From Mycobacterium simulans (GTDB lineage Bacteria > Actinomycetota > Actinomycetes > Mycobacteriales > Mycobacteriaceae), in contig NZ_OCVX01000005.1 of NCBI RefSeq assembly GCF_900232995.1, positions 471,978 through 535,977 of the forward strand: a DNA stretch of 64,000 bases, written 5' to 3'. This document shows, in pieces, positions 59,586 through 64,000 of the stretch (positions are counted from its first letter, which is position 1; each line of letters begins with the position of its first letter). Below the pieces are notes generated by a model. It saw only the letters and a program-made list of their open reading frames with translations. It did no database searches and was not told where the DNA came from. The position numbers and the translations under genes were made by a program.

Positions 59586-60953
59586 ATGTCTTTCGTGTTC
59601 ACGGTGCCAGAGATTGTGGAAACTGCGGCATCAGACTTGGCTGCTATCGGTTCGACTATCAGCGCGGCCAACACGGTGGCGGCGGCGCCGACTACGGCAT
59701 TGCTGGCGGCCGGAGCGGATGAGGTGTCGGCGGCGGTGGCATCGCTGTTTTCCGCACACGCGAAGGCTTATCAAGAGCTCAGCGCGCAGGCTGCCAAGTT
59801 TCACACCCAGTTCGTGCAGGCGTTGACCACCGCCGGAAGTGGTTATGCGGCTGCCGAGGCCGCCAACGTTTCGCCGTTGCAGCGCCTGGAGCAAGCCGCG
59901 CTCGCTGCGATCAATGCACCTGTTGCTGGCGTAGGTGGCGCCGCCTCGGCAGCCGCCGCCGCCCTACCCAACTTCGGCTACGGCAACGTCGGCGAGGGCA
60001 ACATCGGCTTCTTCAACACCGGCACCCTCAACTTCGGCATCAACAACGTCAGCCCCAACTTCACCCCCACCGACCCCATCACCACCTTCGGCGGCTTCGG
60101 CCTGTCCAACAACGGCATCGACAACATCGGCGCCTTCAACACCGGCATGCAAAACGTCGGCCTAGCCAACAACGGCACCCTCAACATCGGCATCGCCAAC
60201 ACCGGCACCGGCAACAGCGGCCTGCCACTGAGCATCCTGCAGACACTCGGCATCGGCAACCACGGCAACTTCAACCAAGGCCTGTTCAACACCGGCAACT
60301 ACAACCTCGGCATCGGCCTAACCGGCGACCACCTGATCGGAATCGGCCCGCTACACATCAGCAGCGGCACCGCCCCGGCAGCAGCGGCACCTTTGTTCGC
60401 GCCCGCACAGGCGGTCCAGGACATCGCCAACTTTGGTTACGGCAACATCGGCGGCGGAAACATCGGCTTCTACAACAACGGCCTCTTCAACACCGGCATC
60501 AGCAACACCGGCAGCCTCAACGTCGGCATCGCCAACCTTAGCCCGCACTGGGACATCGGCTTTGATGACCCCATCACCACCTTCGGCGGCTTCGGCGCCT
60601 TCAATTCCGGCGTGGAAAACCTCGGCATCGGCAACGTCAGCCCCTTCGATGTCGACCCCAGCACGATCGGCTTCGGCGGCGCTGGCCTGTTCAACACCGG
60701 CATCGAAAACGTCGGCGCCTTCAACACCGGCCTGCAAAACGTCGGCGCCTGGAACAACGGGACCTTCAATCTGGGCATCGCCAACACAGGCACCGGCAAC
60801 AGCGGATTGCCACTGAGCTTCCTGACCACGCTCGGCGTGGGCAACCACGGCAACTTCAACCAAGGGCTGTTCAACACCGGCAACTACAACATCGGTATCG
60901 GGCTCACCGGCGACCACCTGATCGGTATCGGCCCGCTGCACATAACCAGGTAG
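59586..60953 (+). CDS. PE protein with MPTR-like (NxGxGNxG) repeats
   Basis: A 455-residue protein. Residues 1-95 are a PE domain (FTVPEIVETAASDLAAIGST, then ANTVAAAPTTALLAAGADEV). The rest repeats NxGxxNxG units, such as NIGFFNTGTLNFGINNVSP and GNHGNFNQGLFNTGNYNLGI. That repeat normally follows a PPE domain, so this is a PE-MPTR chimera. Two larger copies of about 150 residues each end with GLTGDHLIGIGPLHI. It is likely exported by an ESX-5-type system. ATG 59586 follows AGGAGG by 6 bases. No PPE partner is adjacent. Confidence 0.9.
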   Translation: MSFVFTVPEIVETAASDLAAIGSTISAANTVAAAPTTALLAAGADEVSAAVASLFSAHAKAYQELSAQAAKFHTQFVQALTTAGSGYAAAEAANVSPLQRLEQAALAAINAPVAGVGGAASAAAAALPNFGYGNVGEGNIGFFNTGTLNFGINNVSPNFTPTDPITTFGGFGLSNNGIDNIGAFNTGMQNVGLANNGTLNIGIANTGTGNSGLPLSILQTLGIGNHGNFNQGLFNTGNYNLGIGLTGDHLIGIGPLHISSGTAPAAAAPLFAPAQAVQDIANFGYGNIGGGNIGFYNNGLFNTGISNTGSLNVGIANLSPHWDIGFDDPITTFGGFGAFNSGVENLGIGNVSPFDVDPSTIGFGGAGLFNTGIENVGAFNTGLQNVGAWNNGTFNLGIANTGTGNSGLPLSFLTTLGVGNHGNFNQGLFNTGNYNIGIGLTGDHLIGIGPLHITR

Positions 60954-60992
60954 ATGCGGATCGGTTCACCGGTCGAGTCCGCGTCCGGCTGT

Positions 60993-61376
60993 TCAGCCCT
61001 CCTGGTAGCTCCAGCTGCGCAGTTGTTCTACGATCTCGTCGAGGTCGGACATTGCACCGCTGGCTACCCCGATCACAAAGTCGAAGCGCTCGTCCTCCGG
61101 CGCACCAATCCACTGATCGTTGATGGCAAGAAACGTCCGGCACGCCGTCCACGCAAGTCGCTCGTTGCCGTCCACCAGCGCGTGATTGCGTGCCAGCGAA
61201 TGCATGAGCGCCGCTGCCTTAAGTTGCAGATCTAGGTAGGCATCCTGACCAAACACCGAGGCGCGAGGCCGCGCCACAGCTGATTCGAGCAAACCGTAGT
61301 CCCTGACCACGACATCCTTGCCAACGGCTTCTCGGGCAATCTCCAGCAGGTCTTCGAGGTCCAAGTAATCCGTCAT
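60993..61376 (-). CDS. doc: Doc/Fic-type toxin
   Basis: A 127-residue protein with the Fic motif as HALVDGNERLAWTACRTFLA (HxxxDGNxR), with Val in place of the Phe of HPFxDGNKR. In Doc toxins the motif phosphorylates elongation factor Tu. The upstream gene encodes its antitoxin, and the start overlaps that stop by 4 bases. The catalytic His, Asp, Asn and Arg are all present, so it is probably active. Confidence 0.88.
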   Translation of the reverse strand: MTDYLDLEDLLEIAREAVGKDVVVRDYGLLESAVARPRASVFGQDAYLDLQLKAAALMHSLARNHALVDGNERLAWTACRTFLAINDQWIGAPEDERFDFVIGVASGAMSDLDEIVEQLRSWSYQEG

Positions 61377-61579
61377 GCGTCCTTAAGACGCTCCAAAACA
61401 CTGGCCTCCTCGCGGACCACGCGCTGCAGCGCCGCAGCAACCTTGGCCTTGTGCGCCCGCCGGGCGATGTACTCGTCGATGGCCGATAGTGCAACGGCCT
61501 GCATCGATCGGCCTTCGGCGGCCGCCTGCCGGCGCAACGCTTCTGCCTGCTGCTCGCTGGGGCGCAAAGTCATTCCCAT
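61373..61579 (-). CDS. Ribbon-helix-helix antitoxin for the Doc toxin
   Basis: A 68-residue protein from ATG 61579 (61573 is also in frame). The RHH fold is MTLRPSEQQAEALRRQAAAE then GRSMQAVALSAIDEYIARRA, followed by a C-terminal part that would cover the toxin (LQRVVREEASVLERLKDA). It would repress the pair and neutralise Doc. Direct repeats of TGATACC lie just upstream. Confidence 0.8.
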   Translation of the reverse strand: MGMTLRPSEQQAEALRRQAAAEGRSMQAVALSAIDEYIARRAHKAKVAAALQRVVREEASVLERLKDA

Positions 61580-61586
61580 GCCGGGA

Positions 61587-61604
61587 TGATACCTGATTGA
61601 TACC
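61587..61604. promoter_or_regulatory. Tandem TGATACC operator of the Doc toxin-antitoxin pair
   Basis: TGATACC occurs at 61587-61593 and 61598-61604, an 11-bp period, about one helical turn. RHH antitoxins bind such half-sites in tandem. It overlaps the start region of the antitoxin gene. Confidence 0.6.
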
Positions 61605-61717
61605 ACCGTGTGCTGCGTGGCGGTATCGCAGGATTGACGTTGAACGACACGGACCCGATTTGGTTACAGCTCAAACACACCATCTTTTTACAGCAGTCAC
61701 ATTGTTAACATCACGCG

Positions 61718-62530
61718 ATGGACATGTCGGTGTGTCTACACCTCCGGCGGCCGCGCCCAATTTCCCGGCGTGACGTATTGCGCTACACCATCGCTATGTC
61801 CGCAGCGCCAGCCTTGTCTGCGGCATCGGCCATGGCGTCTGTTGCCGCCCCAGTAGCGGCTGCTGCGACTCCCAAACTGATCGACTTCGCCCAGAGCCAA
61901 ATTCCAGCGGAGCACATTCGAGCTGCTGGCTATTCCGGCGTCATCAACTACGTCTCACTGTCGCGGCCCGGTGCGTCCTTTGGCGCCAAACCGATCACCC
62001 GGCCCTACGCCGACCAACTGAAAGCAGCCGGGCTGATGATCGTCAGCAACTACCAATACGGCAAGCCAGGCGGGACAGCATCATCGGACTTCAAGCGCGG
62101 GTTCAACGGCGGCGTCGCCGACGCTCGCACCGCCTGGAAGCTGCATACCGCGGCGGGTGGCGGTCAAAGTGCCCCAATCTTCTTTACCATCGACGAGGAC
62201 ATAGACCACCACACCTGGAACACTCTGGCGCTGAAGTGGTTTCGCGGAATCAATTCGGTGTTGGGAGTGCAGCGCACCGGCGTGTACGGCGGTATCGATG
62301 TGTGCCAGTGGGCGGCCGCCGACGGCGTTATCGGAAGTTCGCGCACCCCCGGCCACCGGTGGGCCTGGCAAACCAAGGCTTGGTCGCGCGGTCGGATCGA
62401 CCCTGCCGCAGTTCTCTACCAACGCGTGGTGAGTACGGCGTCGAATCCAGGCCCAGTCGTCGGGGGACACGAAGTTGACGTCAACGACGTCCTTGCCCCG
62501 GATTACGGTCAGTGGAGCCTGCATCCATGA
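61718..62530 (+). CDS. Tat-exported DUF1906 glycoside-hydrolase-like protein (Rv2525c-like)
   Basis: A 270-residue exported protein. The N-terminus ISRRDVLRYTIAMSAAPALS has the twin-arginine motif, followed by an Ala-rich signal core. The mature domain is DUF1906: LIDFAQSQIPAEHIRAAGYS, VSNYQYGKPGGTASSDFKRG and FFTIDEDIDHHTWNTLALKW, a TIM-barrel-like fold resembling glycoside hydrolases. Its paralogue Rv2525c is a Tat substrate linked to cell-wall integrity. The acidic DED pair is placed like a catalytic residue. No adjacent partner is obvious. Confidence 0.85.
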   Translation: MDMSVCLHLRRPRPISRRDVLRYTIAMSAAPALSAASAMASVAAPVAAAATPKLIDFAQSQIPAEHIRAAGYSGVINYVSLSRPGASFGAKPITRPYADQLKAAGLMIVSNYQYGKPGGTASSDFKRGFNGGVADARTAWKLHTAAGGGQSAPIFFTIDEDIDHHTWNTLALKWFRGINSVLGVQRTGVYGGIDVCQWAAADGVIGSSRTPGHRWAWQTKAWSRGRIDPAAVLYQRVVSTASNPGPVVGGHEVDVNDVLAPDYGQWSLHP

Positions 62531-62557
62531 GCCGTGATTCATACCGTGAAAACCAGT

Positions 62558-62600
62558 GGAGCTACGGGGATTCGAACCCCTGACCCCCACACTGCGAGGA
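62558..62600 (-). tRNA. tRNA 3'-end fragment (attachment-site scar)
   Basis: On the minus strand this reads GGGGTTCGAATCCCC (T arm), preceded by a variable region, and followed by GTAGCTCC (acceptor 3' strand) and the discriminator A. The 5' half of a tRNA, including the matching GGAGCTA acceptor strand, is absent: about 75 bases away no pairing segment exists. Integrative elements that recombine in tRNA genes leave such 3' copies as att sites. It is not a functional tRNA. Confidence 0.7.
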
Positions 62601-62743
62601 CCCGGGCCGATGCGGTGACCAAACGTCGACGGTGTTTGTGCCGTCAGCAGTGGCGGTTGAGGGAGCCATTGTCGTAACGGTTGTCGTCACAACGCCAAAA
62701 GCGAACTCTGTGCCAGCCGAACATGTTCTCAGCTAGCAGGTTA

Positions 62744-62760
62744 TTTGTATCCGTTTGTAT
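62744..62760. promoter_or_regulatory. Direct repeat TTTGTAT before the BrnT-like gene
   Basis: TTTGTAT occurs at 62744-62750 and 62754-62760, a 10-bp period, in the AT-rich stretch just before the BrnT-like start. Half-sites of an RHH antitoxin are expected here. Confidence 0.45.
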
Positions 62761-62772
62761 TACAATCTGCAT

Positions 62773-63080
62773 GTGGCGGACGAATTGTTCGATCTCGATC
62801 TGCTCGACGAAGAGGATCCGTTCGAGATCGACGCACAAGCCGCCCACCTGTTTAAGCACCCACGCCTGGGCATCGAGGACATCCGCGAAGTCTGGGCATC
62901 CGATCCGATGTTCTACCCCGCCAAACCACCCGCCCACTGACTGATGGTCGCCGAAGTCGACGGCGCCGTCCTGATGGTTCCCCTCGCCCCTGCCCGCGCC
63001 GGCGACCCACGACGATGTCGCCCCATCGGCTGTTACGAGGCCTCCAAACAACTCGCCGACCCATACCGGAGAGACAGATG
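62773..63080 (+). pseudogene. BrnT-like toxin gene with an internal stop codon
   Basis: From GTG 62773 the frame reads VADELFDLDLLDEEDPFEID, then HLFKHPRLGIEDIREVWASD and PMFYPAKPPAH, and stops at TGA 62938-62940. In the same frame it continues LMVAEVDGAVLMVPLAPARA, then CRPIGCYEASKQLADPYRRD, to a stop that overlaps the antitoxin start by 4 bases (ATGA). The family has Trp (TGG) where the stop stands, so a single G-to-A change explains it. The first 55 residues include the nuclease core His, but the last strands are lost, so the toxin is probably dead or weakened. BrnT-like is my best family guess. Confidence 0.75.
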
Positions 63081-63299
63081 AACCACCCCATGACCCCCGA
63101 CGAGGAATACGAGTTTTACGCCGGCCCGGAAAACCAGGAACCTCAGGGACCAGGGCGCCGCCGGCTGACCGCCACCGTTCCCGTTCGCTTCCCACCCGAG
63201 CTCCTGGAGCAGGTACGTGCTGCGGCCGCGGCAGACGATCGCTCCGTCTCGTCTTGGATTCGCCGCGCAGTCGAGCACGAACTCCGACATCCCGCGTAG
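63078..63299 (+). CDS. RHH antitoxin (BrnA-like) next to the broken toxin gene
   Basis: A 73-residue protein from ATG 63078. The RHH region is TATVPVRFPPELLEQVRAAA then ADDRSVSSWIRRAVEHELRH, typical of BrnA/CopG-like DNA-binding antitoxins. The first 30 residues (TPDEEYEFYAGPENQEPQGP) resemble the N-terminus of mycobacterial antitoxins of this kind. The reading frame is intact although the toxin is broken. Confidence 0.8.
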   Translation: MNHPMTPDEEYEFYAGPENQEPQGPGRRRLTATVPVRFPPELLEQVRAAAAADDRSVSSWIRRAVEHELRHPA

Positions 63300-63300
63300 A

Positions 63301-63362
63301 GGCGAGCAGACGTAAAGGCCGCCAAAAACGGTTGGTTTTTGGGGCCTTTACGTCTGCTCGCC
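63301..63362. repeat. Hairpin element, GCGAGCAGACG family copy 4
   Basis: Perfect 20-bp arms, GGCGAGCAGACGTAAAGGCC (63301-63320) and its complement (63343-63362), plus an inner CCAAAAAC...GGTTTTTGG stem. It differs from copies 1 and 3 by a T at position 12 of the conserved end, and the other arm has the complementary change. It separates the BrnA-like and mazE genes. Confidence 0.8.
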
Positions 63363-63384
63363 ACACTGACCCCACACTGCCTTG

Positions 63385-63413
63385 TGTTGCATGCAACAGT
63401 CGTTTCATGAAAC
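63385..63413. promoter_or_regulatory. Two palindromes of the mazEF promoter
   Basis: TGTTGCATGCAACA (63385-63398) and GTTTCATGAAAC (63402-63413) are perfect palindromes with the shared form GTTNCATGNAAC, and their centres lie about 16 bases apart. They precede mazE by about 10 bases. MazE-MazF complexes typically bind such repeats to autoregulate. Confidence 0.65.
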
Positions 63414-63422
63414 ATGTAGAGC

Positions 63423-63641
63423 ATGGGCACATCGACGCGGAGAGCTCGCCAATACCGCGAGCGCATGCGCCTGCGAGGGTATCGCCCCGTCCAGGTGTGG
63501 GTGCCGGATGTCCGCTCAGCTGCGTTCGCCGCTGAAGCACACCGTGAGGCGCTGGCCCTCGCAGAAGCTGATCGACGCAGCGACGACATGGAGTTCGTCG
63601 AGGCGATCTCCGCTCTTGGTTCGCTGGACGACGACGCGTGA
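63423..63641 (+). CDS. mazE: MazE-type antitoxin (DUF3018-like)
   Basis: A 72-residue antitoxin. MGTSTRRARQYRERMRLRGY then RPVQVWVPDVRSAAFAAEAH is the pattern of mycobacterial MazE-like antitoxins with a basic N-terminal region; the acidic C-terminal tail EFVEAISALGSLDDDA would bind the toxin. Its stop overlaps the mazF start (GTGA). Confidence 0.85.
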   Translation: MGTSTRRARQYRERMRLRGYRPVQVWVPDVRSAAFAAEAHREALALAEADRRSDDMEFVEAISALGSLDDDA

Positions 63642-63964
63642 ACCGTGGCGAGCTGTGGACCGTCACCGGTGGTGTCTACGCAGCCAAGCCGCGCCCAGCG
63701 ATCATCATCCAAGACGACCTGTTCGCGGAGACAGATTCGGTCGTCGTCATCCCGCTGACCACGACGGTCACCGACACGCCGATATCCCGGGTTGCCGTGC
63801 CGAACGACGAGACGACGAACATCACCGAGCCCACCTTCGCGATGATCGACAAGATCACGACCGTGCGCCGGTCGAACCTTGGCGCGCGTATCGGTCGGGC
63901 GCCGACAGCACTCTTGGCGGACATCGAACGGTCTTTGATGGTGTTCCTTGGACTGGCTCGCTAG
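63638..63964 (+). CDS. mazF: MazF-type mRNA interferase toxin
   Basis: A 108-residue toxin of the CcdB/PemK fold. MNRGELWTVTGGVYAAKPRP and AIIIQDD contain the RGELW and PRPAIIIQ motifs, and VVIPLTTTVTDTPISRVAVP is the following core. It cleaves mRNA at short sequences. Translation starts at GTG 63638, overlapping mazE. It is intact and in frame, so the pair should be functional. Confidence 0.9.
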   Translation: MNRGELWTVTGGVYAAKPRPAIIIQDDLFAETDSVVVIPLTTTVTDTPISRVAVPNDETTNITEPTFAMIDKITTVRRSNLGARIGRAPTALLADIERSLMVFLGLAR

Positions 63965-64000
63965 TTTGCACAGCCCGCGGGAACCCGTGGCCGAACCTAT

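Noticed and set aside
62555..62640. Complete tRNA gene
   Set aside because: Only the T arm and 3' acceptor strand are present. No complementary 5' acceptor strand, D arm or anticodon stem can be found within the right distance.

Overview
The window is high-GC mycobacterial chromosome. Gene order and recalled protein sequences follow the M. tuberculosis H37Rv stretch Rv3031 to Rv3067 almost one to one. The genes along it are the polymethylglucose (MGLP) cluster, Rv3038c, echA17, serB2, ctaD, fecB, adhC, nrdF2, nrdE/nrdI/nrdH, dinB2, cyp136, fadE22, ligB, cstA, mmr and Rv3067. A PE protein with NxGxGNxG-type repeats points to a slow-growing species. It is not M. tuberculosis, because several accessory blocks interrupt the shared order. 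The species cannot be fixed from the sequence alone. Equivalences to Rv genes rest on recall and gene order, not on a search.

Layout. 1-5424 holds the end of the GH57 gene, the Rv3032 glucosyltransferase, Rv3032A and Rv3033. A PknD-like kinase and a second, broken copy of Rv3032A are wedged between the last two. 5432-8384 is an accessory block: an SDR, a TetR-type protein with two HTH units, and a divergent DUF899-SRPBCC fusion. 8381-12735 returns to the MGLP cluster and carries a four-copy 59-bp repeat array. 12744-21756 is core metabolism, respiration and iron binding. 21745-32163 is the ribonucleotide reductase region. nrdE is split by a 409-residue intein with a LAGLIDADG endonuclease, and both nrd promoters carry paired NrdR-type boxes 32 bp apart.

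32609-42593 contains an Insig-like membrane protein, two TetR-controlled divergent pairs, dinB2, cyp136, a stand-alone LeuA regulatory domain, and four tiny paralogous lipoproteins (41-50 residues) that appear to be an undescribed family. 42714-48884 is a lipid-degradation cluster (twin GntR regulator, Ltp-like thiolase with DUF35 partner, FadE22, SDR). Two promoters in it share a 10-bp operator core. 48983-58858 holds ligB, cstA, an MspA-type porin, an SDR cut by a 250-bp miniature transposon, DoxX, MFS, mmr with its TetR regulator, and a C39-like secreted protein.

59586-63964 is an accessory end: a PE-MPTR chimera, three toxin-antitoxin loci (Doc-type, BrnT/BrnA-like with a nonsense mutation, MazEF), a DUF1906 secreted protein, and a tRNA 3'-end fragment that looks like an attachment-site scar.

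Most regulators sit next to visible palindromes, so much of the local control logic can be read directly. Conserved hairpin elements with identical ends and compensated cores separate several genes and probably act as terminators.
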